Source: UPXZ01 sp964634605
Lineage (GTDB): Bacteria > Bacteroidota > Bacteroidia > Bacteroidales > Paludibacteraceae
Direction of reading: 5' to 3'
DNA: 26,704 bases
Assembly (NCBI GenBank): GCA_964634605.1
Contig: CAZWLJ010000043.1
Span: 1-26,704, forward strand
The position numbers and the translations under genes were made by a program. How positions within the stretch are numbered: position 1 is the stretch's first letter; each line of letters opens with the position of its first letter. Shown piece by piece: positions 6,562-13,226 of the stretch. The notes beneath the pieces are model-generated. The model saw nothing but the letters and a program-made list of their open reading frames with translations, was not told where the DNA came from and searched no databases.

Positions 6562-6771
6562 CACTTCGACTTCGCTCAGTGACCTCACTTCGACTTCGCT
6601 CAGTACGGCGCTCCGCNNNNNNNNNNNNNNNNNNNNNNNNNNNNNNNNNNNNNNNNNNNNNNNNNNNNNNNNNNNNNNNNNNNNNNNNNNNNNNNNNNNN
6701 NNNNNNNNNNNNNNNNCACTTCGACTTCGCTCAGTGACCTCACTTCGACTTCGCTCAGTACGGCGCTCCGC
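6562..6771. repeat. Interspersed direct-repeat array split by an assembly gap
   Basis: A 24-bp unit beginning CACTTCGACTTCGCTCAG occurs at 6562-6585 and 6586-6609, the second with a variant end (TACGGCG...). The same 55-bp block recurs on the far side of the gap (6717-6771 repeats 6562-6616). This unit resembles a dispersed intergenic repeat seen in many Bacteroidota genomes. True copy number is hidden by the gap. Confidence 0.8.
6617..6716. other. Assembly gap of 100 N
   Basis: Exactly 100 undetermined bases sit inside the repeat array. A round number like this is usually a scaffold placeholder, so the real distance is unknown. Confidence 0.97.
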
Positions 6772-6780
6772 TCAGTGGCC

Positions 6781-6912
6781 GCTCCAAAGGGGTTTTTTTG
6801 GAGCATTTAATGAGTGAAGTTACTATTAATAACTTTATTATTGGACTTTCTAAATGCGTATAAAGTCTGATTTATGCTCCAAAACTCCCCCTGTGGGGGT
6901 TGGGGGGCTTCT
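6781..6912. repeat. Nested inverted repeats between convergent genes, possible miniature element or terminators
   Basis: Several palindromes occur here. GCTCCAAA (6781-6788) pairs with TTTGGAGC (6797-6804). TTTTGGAGCAT (6796-6806) pairs with ATGCTCCAAAA (6874-6884), 67 bp apart. AAGTTA (6817-6822) pairs with TAACTT (6830-6835). CCCCC-tgt-GGGGG is followed by a further G-run (6887-6907). The amidohydrolase and the lipoate ligase genes converge on this stretch, so some of the hairpins may end transcription. The G/C-rich part resembles another common Bacteroidota dispersed repeat. Confidence 0.6.
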
Positions 6913-6919
6913 GACTTTT

Positions 6920-7912
6920 TTATCCCACGATGGCTTCGGTCAGTTCGTCGAGTGAGAATCCTGCAAACCAGTGGTTAAATTCAATCTTTGAGAGTGATTC
7001 GCGAACGGCCTCGGGGGTGTAATTGATGCCTGTCAGCGATTTTTCCACTTCAGACAATTCGCTGTTGTTACCAAAAAATGTTCCGTAGAATCGGATTTGC
7101 GTGATCACCGCATTGACCACATTGGCAAAAACCTGAATTTTTCCGGCAGCAAATCGTGTTTCGCGTTGAATGTCGAATCCGGGCGAATGTCCGAAGTTCC
7201 ATTCCCAGGTACCGAATTTTGTAGAACGTAGCTCTTCAATTTCAGCCAGTTCATCCGGCGAAAATGAATATTCCTTCATTTCGGGGAATTTCATTTTCAT
7301 GTGTTCGAGCAGTTTTTCAGAAAATTCATCCACCGTAATTTTTTCGGGCAGATTGGGCAGGATATTATCAACAACGCTGCGAACCGATTTGATGGATTTT
7401 GATACAATTTTGTCTTTAGGAGCTTCCAGAGCTTTCGAGAGCACGCTCAAATCGGTATCGAACAGGAGGCATCCGTGATGCATCACCCGTCCCCTGATAT
7501 ATGCCTGTGCATTGCCGCATATTTTTTTACCATTGATAACCAGATCGTTGCGGCCGGTAAATTCTGCAGTTACCCCCAGATCTGCCAGCGTATCGATAAC
7601 CGGTTGCGAAAACGTTTTGAAATCGAAATCCACCCCCTTGTTCTCGTTCGAAATGATGGTGTAGTTGAGGTTGTTCAGGTCGTGATACACCGCTCCGCCA
7701 CCTGTAATTCGCCTGATGACATGAATTCCGTGTTGTTTCACATAGTCGGTATTGATTTCTTCGATGGTATTCTGATGTTTGCCGACAATGATTGATGGTT
7801 CGTTGATCCACAGGATGAATACTTTATCCTGATGAAGCAATTTTTTGAAGCAATACTCTTCAAGGGCGATATTGTAATCGGGTTTATTGGATTTATTGAC
7901 GATGTAAATCAT
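6920..7912 (-). CDS. lplA: Lipoate-protein ligase A
   Basis: This 330-residue cytosolic ligase activates lipoate with ATP and attaches it to the lipoyl domains of 2-oxoacid dehydrogenases or GcvH. The lipoyl-AMP binding signature is RRITGGGAVYHD at residues 67-78. The catalytic lysine lies in NGKKICGNAQ (about 128-135), and HHGCLLFDTDL follows at 145-155. The C-terminal accessory domain, with STKFGTWEWNFGHSPGF, is present, so it is a full-length LplA rather than a LipB or LipM type. ATG start. It stands alone, converging with the amidohydrolase across the repeat region. I assign it firmly to the family; octanoyl versus lipoyl preference is not resolved. Confidence 0.93.
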   Translation of the reverse strand: MIYIVNKSNKPDYNIALEEYCFKKLLHQDKVFILWINEPSIIVGKHQNTIEEINTDYVKQHGIHVIRRITGGGAVYHDLNNLNYTIISNENKGVDFDFKTFSQPVIDTLADLGVTAEFTGRNDLVINGKKICGNAQAYIRGRVMHHGCLLFDTDLSVLSKALEAPKDKIVSKSIKSVRSVVDNILPNLPEKITVDEFSEKLLEHMKMKFPEMKEYSFSPDELAEIEELRSTKFGTWEWNFGHSPGFDIQRETRFAAGKIQVFANVVNAVITQIRFYGTFFGNNSELSEVEKSLTGINYTPEAVRESLSKIEFNHWFAGFSLDELTEAIVG

Positions 7913-8136
7913 ACTGGTTCAGTAATCGGGTGAATAAATAAACAATACTTTTTTTATGAAAAACGGATAATCTGCCTGATGAACTTAAAAAACACGGAAA
8001 AAATCCTGAAAAGCTTAAATAAGGGCTGTGTGCTTTACAGTAAAAGTCGGGCATGTAAAAAATCCGGACCTTGTAAACCGGTGATTTCGAATAAAAACAA
8101 GTTCCCGGTTGAATTGTTTGATCCGGTCTGACAGTT

Positions 8137-9066
8137 TTAAGATGTCTGTATTTCGAATGTTTTCATGTCTTCTGCCAGAAACGTGTTTTCGAAAATCTCC
8201 TTTGCCTGGTTGAGCAACACGGTTTTGTTGTCGTACCGGGCTGAGAAATGTCCGATGATAAGTTTCTTGACACCGGCTTTCCGGGCAATTTCGGCAGCCT
8301 GCCGGGCGGTGGAGTGCATGGTTTGTCTTGACCGCAGGACTTCGTCATCGCCAAAAGTCGCTTCATGATACAGGCAGTCCACGTCCCTGATGAAGGGAAT
8401 TATTTTTTCGTGGTAGGCTGTGTCTGAACAGTATGCATATCTTACCGGAGGAATGGGAGGGGTAGTGAAAACTTCGTTTGGGATAATTTCGCCATCTGCG
8501 GTTTCGAAGTCTGCGCCTTGTTTTATTTTCAGAATCTGACTCACGGGTACCTGGTAAAAATCTATCATGTCGCGTTTGATGTGCCGTTCGCCGGTTTTTT
8601 CCTCGAACAGGAATCCGCAGCTCGGCACCCTGTGTTTCAGGGGGATGGTCGATACCTTCACGGTGCGGTCATCGTAGATAATTTCGCTGACATCGGGATT
8701 GAAAGGATGAAAGATTACCTGAAACGGAGCACCTTCGGCGAAATACCTGAGATGTGGTGCCAGGAGAGTTTCGAGGTCGGGATGAGCGTGTATGTTCAGA
8801 TCGGAAGTGCGTTTGAGCATCCCGAATGTGGTAATCAGACCCATCAGTCCGAAAACATGATCACCATGGAGGTGTGAAATAAAGATATGCCCCAGCCGGT
8901 TGGTTTTGAGTCCCATTTGCCGCAGCCGTATCTGAGTGCCCTCACCGCAGTCAATCATGAACTGCTTGTTGCGCAGTTCAAGCATTTGCGACGAAGGAAA
9001 ATTTTTTTTGGTGGGTAATGCTGAACCCGAACCGATGATATGTAATAGCGCGTTCAAACAGTTCAA
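8137..9066 (-). CDS. rnz: Ribonuclease Z (tRNA 3' endonuclease)
   Basis: This is a beta-lactamase-fold zinc nuclease that matures tRNA 3' ends. The zinc-binding HxHxDH motif is SHLHGDH (H65, H67, D69, H70). Other ligands are in LKHRVPSCGF, CSDTAYHE and the late GHFSARY. The N-terminal GSGSALPT and IDCGEGTQIRLRQ are classic RNase Z. There is no ATG near the N-terminus. The frame opens after a TGA at 9078-9076, leaving TTG at 9066, TTG at 9057 or ATT at 9072 as starts, so the precise N-terminus is uncertain by a few residues. About 309 residues, normal length. It lies downstream of lptB on the same strand, with a hairpin between them. Confidence 0.93.
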   Translation of the reverse strand: MNCLNALLHIIGSGSALPTKKNFPSSQMLELRNKQFMIDCGEGTQIRLRQMGLKTNRLGHIFISHLHGDHVFGLMGLITTFGMLKRTSDLNIHAHPDLETLLAPHLRYFAEGAPFQVIFHPFNPDVSEIIYDDRTVKVSTIPLKHRVPSCGFLFEEKTGERHIKRDMIDFYQVPVSQILKIKQGADFETADGEIIPNEVFTTPPIPPVRYAYCSDTAYHEKIIPFIRDVDCLYHEATFGDDEVLRSRQTMHSTARQAAEIARKAGVKKLIIGHFSARYDNKTVLLNQAKEIFENTFLAEDMKTFEIQTS

Positions 9067-9134
9067 AAAAATACGTCAGTTACTTTTATTCATTTTCTTT
9101 CATCCGGTGGTATCCGAATGGTTGCTTTTGTGTT

Positions 9135-9167
9135 TTCGGGGAAAAAAAACAGGAATTTTTTTCCGAA
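9135..9167 (-). terminator. Hairpin between lptB and rnz
   Basis: TTCGG plus an A-run at 9135-9149 pairs with a T-run plus CCGAA ending at 9167, with one bulged G. Read on the minus strand, T-rich sequence lies inside and after the stem. It may attenuate or end lptB transcription before rnz. Confidence 0.45.
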
Positions 9168-9239
9168 ATACCCTGTGCTGTATTATCAACCATTAAAATG
9201 AGCAAATGCCGGGGTATCAACAACCGAAAACCCGGAGTC

Positions 9240-10109
9240 CTACACTTCTGCCCTGGTCTTTACTTTCAGCTGGAAATCACGTCCGAGGTATTTTTCACGC
9301 ACGATCGGGTTGGAGGCAAGCTCCTCCGAAGTGCCCTGAAACATGATCTTCCCTTCGAACAGCATATAGGCACGGTCGGTGATGCTGAGTGTTTCGTCCA
9401 CGTTGTGGTCGGTGATCAGGATGCCGATGTTTTTGTCTTTAAGAGTCCATACAATGTCCTGGATATCCTGAACGGCAATCGGGTCAACCCCGGCAAAAGG
9501 TTCGTCGAGCATGATGAATTTCGGTTCGATTGCAAGGCAGCGAGCAATCTCCGTGCGGCGGCGTTCACCACCTGAGAGACGGTCGCCGATGTTTTTGCGC
9601 ACGTGCCCGAGGTTGAATTCGGCTATAAGGGTTTCAAGTTTTTCTTTCTGATAGGCTTTGCTGAAGCTGGTCATTTCCAGTATGGAGCTGATATTATCCT
9701 CCACGCTCATTTTGCGGAAAACCGATGCTTCCTGCGCCAGATACCCGATTCCTTTTTGTGCCCGCCGGTAAACGGGGTATTTTGTAATGTCTTCCTCGTT
9801 CAGGAAAATTTTGCCGGAATTCGGTGTCACAAGTCCTGTGGTCATGTAGAACGTGGTGGTTTTTCCGGCTCCGTTCGGACCGAGCAAACCCACTATTTCA
9901 CCCTGCTTCACATGAATGGATACATTGTTCACAACTGTCCGTTTACCGTATTTTTTGTACAGATGCTCGGTACGAAGCACCATCGAAGTCACTTCGGGTT
10001 CGCTGCTTATTTCGGTATCTTCAAGTATCTGGTAAGCGGCTGTTTCTTCTGAAAATGCTTCAGCTGCCGGATCATCTGTCGGTAAAGTTCCTGATTTATC
10101 TTCTTCCAT
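9240..10109 (-). CDS. lptB: LPS export ABC transporter ATPase LptB
   Basis: This is the ATP-binding subunit that powers the LptBFG complex extracting lipopolysaccharide from the inner membrane. Walker A is GPNGAGKT (77-84), with a Q-loop glutamine at 126, the ABC signature LSGGE (178-182), Walker B FIMLDE (198-203) and switch histidine H235. The segments MTTGLVTPNSG and EASVFRKMSVEDNI are distinctive of LptB. The protein has 289 residues, about 40 more than the usual length. The extra part is an acidic N-terminal extension (residues 1-42) before MVLRTEHLYKKYGKR. A shorter start at the ATG at 9983 would give the standard protein, and both remain possible. It lies between mutY (upstream, 102 bp) and rnz on the same strand. 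Confidence 0.92.
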   Translation of the reverse strand: MEEDKSGTLPTDDPAAEAFSEETAAYQILEDTEISSEPEVTSMVLRTEHLYKKYGKRTVVNNVSIHVKQGEIVGLLGPNGAGKTTTFYMTTGLVTPNSGKIFLNEEDITKYPVYRRAQKGIGYLAQEASVFRKMSVEDNISSILEMTSFSKAYQKEKLETLIAEFNLGHVRKNIGDRLSGGERRRTEIARCLAIEPKFIMLDEPFAGVDPIAVQDIQDIVWTLKDKNIGILITDHNVDETLSITDRAYMLFEGKIMFQGTSEELASNPIVREKYLGRDFQLKVKTRAEV

Positions 10110-10161
10110 ATCTCATTCAATTTTTTTTCAAACAACAAAAGTACAATAAATTGAATGTTTT

Positions 10162-10206
10162 GGCAATTGCTTTTGAGTTTTTTAGTATAATACGGTATCA
10201 ATTGCC
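10162..10206. repeat. 8-bp inverted repeat downstream of mutY
   Basis: GGCAATTG (10162-10169) and CAATTGCC (10199-10206) flank a 29-nt A/T-rich loop in the 102-bp gap between mutY and lptB. It might be a weak terminator or operator. There is no T-run directly after the stem. Confidence 0.35.
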
Positions 10207-10211
10207 TGATG

Positions 10212-11273
10212 TTATTCCCGCTCAAGAAACATTTCGGTAAGTCTTGATACCGGAAACCCGGATAATTCGCTTTGAGGTATTTTCTCAACCTGTCCTGAAA
10301 TCATGTTTTCGGTATCAATAATTATGGTATGGAAAACCGCGTAAATAATCCGGTGACTTAAAATATGCTTCACGGGATTGTATGTTTTCTCTACCGTTAT
10401 TTTACACTTGCCGAAAAGCTGACTGAATGCATCTGTTTGAGCAAGTTCGGGTAAATCCATCGCCCGGCTGGTTTCAATCAGTGGAAATTCGTACAGATTC
10501 TGCCAGATATCCTTTTGGGTTCGTTTCTGAAGGTAAGTGAACTCTCCGTTTTTAATGTGGAAATAATTGAAATACCGGTTTGTGGTTTTTGTTTTTCCCT
10601 GTTTTACCGGAAGCATGGACACTATTTTAAGTTTGCTGGCTTCGCAGTAATGCATCAGCGGACAATTGCCGCAATCGGGTGAAGACGGAGTACAGTACAT
10701 AGCTCCAAACTCCATAATTGCCTGATTGTGAATCCCGGGATTTTTTTTATCCAGCAGATTCTGAGCCATTTCAGCGAATATTTTTTTACCTTTTGAAGTA
10801 TCTGTAGGTGTGTCTGTGGCGGTAAGTCTTGCAAGTACACGATAAATGTTTCCGTCGACCGTGGCATAAGGCTGACCGAAGGCAAATGAACAAATGGCTG
10901 CAGCCGTGTATTCACCAATCCCCGGCAGCGAAAGGACTTCATTGTACGAATCCGGAAATTTCCCTTCCCTGTCAGTCGTGATTTTCAGAGCTGCTTTGTG
11001 CAGATTGCGCGCACGGGAGTAGTAACCGAGTCCCTGCCAGTATCTCAGAACCTCGTTTTCGGTGGCTTCAGCTAAACTTTTCACATCCGGAAAACGTTCA
11101 ATAAACCGGTTGTAATAGTCCAAACCCTGATTAACGCGTGTTTGCTGTAGAATAATTTCCGAAATCCATATTTTATACGGATCTCTTGTCTCCCTCCAGG
11201 GCAGCGCTCTTTTCTGAAGCTCATACCACTCATGCAGAATTTTCTGGATGGCAGCTATCTGTTTGTTGTTCAC
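10212..11273 (-). CDS. mutY: A/G-specific adenine glycosylase MutY
   Basis: This 353-residue base-excision repair enzyme removes adenine mispaired with 8-oxoguanine. The helix-hairpin-helix LPGIGEYTAAA is at 116-126. Catalytic residues are E39 (SEIILQQTRV) and D140 (ATVDGNIYRV). The 4Fe-4S loop has C194, C201, C204 and C210 (C-X6-C-X2-C-X5-C). The C-terminal NUDIX-like 8-oxoG recognition domain follows from about residue 225. The start is a GTG at 11273 preceded immediately by an in-frame TAA, so no longer form exists. It is divergent from the TlpA-like gene. Confidence 0.95.
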   Translation of the reverse strand: MNNKQIAAIQKILHEWYELQKRALPWRETRDPYKIWISEIILQQTRVNQGLDYYNRFIERFPDVKSLAEATENEVLRYWQGLGYYSRARNLHKAALKITTDREGKFPDSYNEVLSLPGIGEYTAAAICSFAFGQPYATVDGNIYRVLARLTATDTPTDTSKGKKIFAEMAQNLLDKKNPGIHNQAIMEFGAMYCTPSSPDCGNCPLMHYCEASKLKIVSMLPVKQGKTKTTNRYFNYFHIKNGEFTYLQKRTQKDIWQNLYEFPLIETSRAMDLPELAQTDAFSQLFGKCKITVEKTYNPVKHILSHRIIYAVFHTIIIDTENMISGQVEKIPQSELSGFPVSRLTEMFLERE

Positions 11274-11338
11274 TTAAGCTTGATTTTATTTATTTGAAAT
11301 TTAATAACTTAATTGGAAAATAGTTGATGTAAGTCTTG

Positions 11339-11366
11339 TTTGGTTGCCTGAAAAGTTGCAACTTTG
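11339..11366 (+). promoter_or_regulatory. Possible promoter of the TlpA-like lipoprotein gene
   Basis: TTTG at 11339-11342 and CAACTTTG at 11359-11366 resemble the Bacteroidota -33 and -7 boxes, with 16 bp between them. The -7 match is imperfect (CA in place of TA). Confidence 0.35.
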
Positions 11367-11431
11367 CAGACAAAATTAAACGAATAATCTGAAACAATCA
11401 GAAATTGAAATCACAAAAAATAAAATTTATC

Positions 11432-12547
11432 ATGAAGAAGAATGTAATCCTTGCCTCGTTAATCCTGCTGGCACTGACAGGTTGTCAGCAAAAAGGGTAT
11501 AAAATATCCGGAACGTTCGAAAATCCCGGTTTTTTCGACAGTACAGTGGTTGTGCTGAGCGAACGAGTAAACCGCGAATGGGTTGATATCGACAGCGTGA
11601 TGGTGCTCAATGGCATGTACACCTTTGAGGGAACAGCCGATTCGGCTAAAGTGGGTTATTTAAGGTTCAAAACCGTGTCGGGTGATAAGAAAACCGGTGA
11701 TTTTATTCTCGAAAACGGGGTGATGACTGCCACGATGGACAGCAGTTTCAATGTGCTGGTGAAAGGTACTGCCGGCAACGATGCTTACTCTGCATTTCTC
11801 GTAGCAGACCGGCAGATACAGGATGAAGCCGCGGCTCAAATGAAGAAAATAATGCCCGAAGGTACTCAGGAGCCGACAGCCGGAATGCTGGCAGATTTCA
11901 AAGAACTTTCAAAAAAGGTAGATATAGATCTGAAAACCAACCTGATGGATCATGTAATGAAAAATGTGAATACACTGGCTGGTTCGCAAATATTCATGAC
12001 CAATTTTTACGCAATGACTACCGGTGAAAAAGAAGCCCTGTTTGCCAAAATGGATGCAAAAACTAAATCCATTCCCCGGATTGCCGAACTGATAGCCGCA
12101 ACAGAGGTAGAAAAGAAAACTGCCCCCGGGCAGCAGTATGTGGATTTCAGCCTCACCACTCCCGATGGTAAGTCAGTCAGACTGTCCGACTTTGTGGGGA
12201 AAACCGATTACCTGCTGATCGACTTCTGGGCTTCGTGGTGCGGACCCTGCATACGTTCATTTCCCGATCTCACCGCTTTCTATGCCAAAAACAAAGGCTC
12301 CCGGTTTGATATCCTCGGCGTATCGCTCGACAGGGAAAAAGCCGACTGGACCAATGCCATCCTGAAGCACGGCCTGGTATGGAATCACGTGTCGGACCTG
12401 AAATACTGGGAAAGCGAAGCGGCTAAACTTTACGCTGTTAATTCGATACCGGCTACCGTACTCATTGATAAGAACGGAAAAATTGCAGGAAGAAATATGG
12501 AGCCGGACGAAATACAAAATTTACTCAATCAACAAGTTACGAAATAA
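11432..12547 (+). CDS. TlpA-like thiol-disulfide oxidoreductase lipoprotein (DUF4369 plus AhpC/TSA domain)
   Basis: The protein has 371 residues from the ATG at 11432, which I prefer over the TTG at 11405 because it begins the signal peptide directly. The signal peptide ends in a lipobox LALTGC with C18. An N-terminal DUF4369-like beta domain covers about residues 20-110, a helical linker runs to about 225, and a TlpA thioredoxin domain carries WCGPC at 269-273 and the cis-proline region NSIPATVLID. It is expected in the periplasm, anchored to a membrane, as a disulfide reductase or oxidoreductase. This domain pair is strongly expanded in Bacteroidota. It stands between mutY and HU and has no obvious functional partner here. 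Confidence 0.9.
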   Translation: MKKNVILASLILLALTGCQQKGYKISGTFENPGFFDSTVVVLSERVNREWVDIDSVMVLNGMYTFEGTADSAKVGYLRFKTVSGDKKTGDFILENGVMTATMDSSFNVLVKGTAGNDAYSAFLVADRQIQDEAAAQMKKIMPEGTQEPTAGMLADFKELSKKVDIDLKTNLMDHVMKNVNTLAGSQIFMTNFYAMTTGEKEALFAKMDAKTKSIPRIAELIAATEVEKKTAPGQQYVDFSLTTPDGKSVRLSDFVGKTDYLLIDFWASWCGPCIRSFPDLTAFYAKNKGSRFDILGVSLDREKADWTNAILKHGLVWNHVSDLKYWESEAAKLYAVNSIPATVLIDKNGKIAGRNMEPDEIQNLLNQQVTK

Positions 12548-12609
12548 ATTTTCTGTATAATATTTTGAAAAAAACGTAACTAATTCTTTTTTAATCAGAA
12601 GAAAAACTC

Positions 12610-12617
12610 TATATTTG
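12610..12617 (+). promoter_or_regulatory. -7 promoter element of the HU gene
   Basis: TATATTTG exactly matches the Bacteroidota -7 consensus TAnnTTTG, about 70 bp before the HU start. A T-rich stretch near 12583-12592 stands at about the -33 distance. This implies a moderately long A-rich leader, usual for strongly expressed genes in the phylum. Confidence 0.6.
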
Positions 12618-12684
12618 CAGTCCGTTTTGAAAAAAAATAAGAGACACATAAAATATATAATAACTTATAAAAAAATTAAAAAAA

Positions 12685-12957
12685 ATGACTAAAGCAGACG
12701 TTGTAAACGAAATTGCTAAAAATACAGGAATTGACAAAGCTACTGTATTAGCAACTGTTGAAAATTTTATGGATGTTGTGAAAGCCTCTCTTGCAAAAAA
12801 AGAGAATGTTTATTTAAGAGGCTTCGGTAGCTTTATTATCAAGGAAAGAGCTAAGAAAACAGCACGCAACATTTCAAAAAACACTACCATTATTATTCCG
12901 GCACACAGCATTCCTGCTTTCAAACCGGCAAAATCCTTTTCCGGTACTGTAAAATAA
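12685..12957 (+). CDS. HU-family DNA-binding protein
   Basis: This 90-residue nucleoid protein bends and compacts DNA as a dimer. The helical part TKADVVNEIAKNTGI, the signature GFGSFIIKERAKKTARN (about 46-62) and the beta-arm segment ending in FKPAKS are all present. The signature matches the HU/IHF family pattern. The ATG is preceded by an A-rich leader with no Shine-Dalgarno, normal for this phylum. Downstream are the 29-residue basic protein gene (28 bp later), a terminator, and RNase G. This arrangement recurs in Bacteroidota. The gene symbol is left blank because HU paralogues cannot be told apart from sequence alone. Confidence 0.93.
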   Translation: MTKADVVNEIAKNTGIDKATVLATVENFMDVVKASLAKKENVYLRGFGSFIIKERAKKTARNISKNTTIIIPAHSIPAFKPAKSFSGTVK

Positions 12958-12985
12958 TTAACTAACGATTAAATTTTAACAAAAG

Positions 12986-13075
12986 ATGCCAAGCGGTAAA
13001 AAAAGAAAAAGACATAAAATGTCTACTCACAAAAGGAAAAAAAGACTGAGAAAAAATAGACATAAAAAGAAATAG
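12986..13075 (+). CDS. 29-residue highly basic protein, COX24/AURKAIP1-like (DUF1713)
   Basis: This tiny protein begins MPSGKKRKRHKM and ends KNRHKKK. More than half of its residues are lysine, arginine or histidine. It resembles the COX24/AURKAIP1 (DUF1713) family, whose mitochondrial member is the small-subunit ribosomal protein mS38. A ribosome-associated role is therefore the best guess. It lies 28 bp downstream of HU on the same strand and 36 bp upstream of a strong terminator, so it is probably cotranscribed with HU. The ATG is clear and the stop is TAG. It is easily missed by gene finders because of its length. Confidence 0.8.
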   Translation: MPSGKKRKRHKMSTHKRKKRLRKNRHKKK

Positions 13076-13110
13076 TCTGTTGGACATTAGTTCTGAAAAG
13101 GTCCAAAGAA

Positions 13111-13152
13111 ACAAACTTAAAACCGAGCTTCTTGGATTTAAGTTTGTTTTTT
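13111..13152 (+). terminator. Rho-independent terminator after the HU / basic protein operon
   Basis: ACAAACTTAAA (13111-13121) pairs perfectly with TTTAAGTTTGT (13137-13147), and a T-run continues to 13152. The 11-bp stem with a U-tail lies between the basic protein gene and RNase G. Confidence 0.85.
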
Positions 13153-13226
13153 ATACACACAGACATGCCGGATAACAAAAATCATATCTGACAGTCTGAA
13201 ACAAAAAAAACATAAATCAAAAACAA

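Noticed and set aside
6562..6771. A possible CRISPR array
   Set aside because: The 24-bp units are directly adjacent without spacers and there are no cas genes nearby. It is a dispersed repeat.
6600..6806. A reading frame on the minus strand spanning the repeat array and the N gap
   Set aside because: It only translates the direct repeats and undetermined bases; there is no coding signal outside them.
7913..8136. Possible small gene or structured RNA between lipoate ligase and RNase Z
   Set aside because: A few CCGG-type palindromic words occur, but no consistent stem, promoter or reading frame could be supported.
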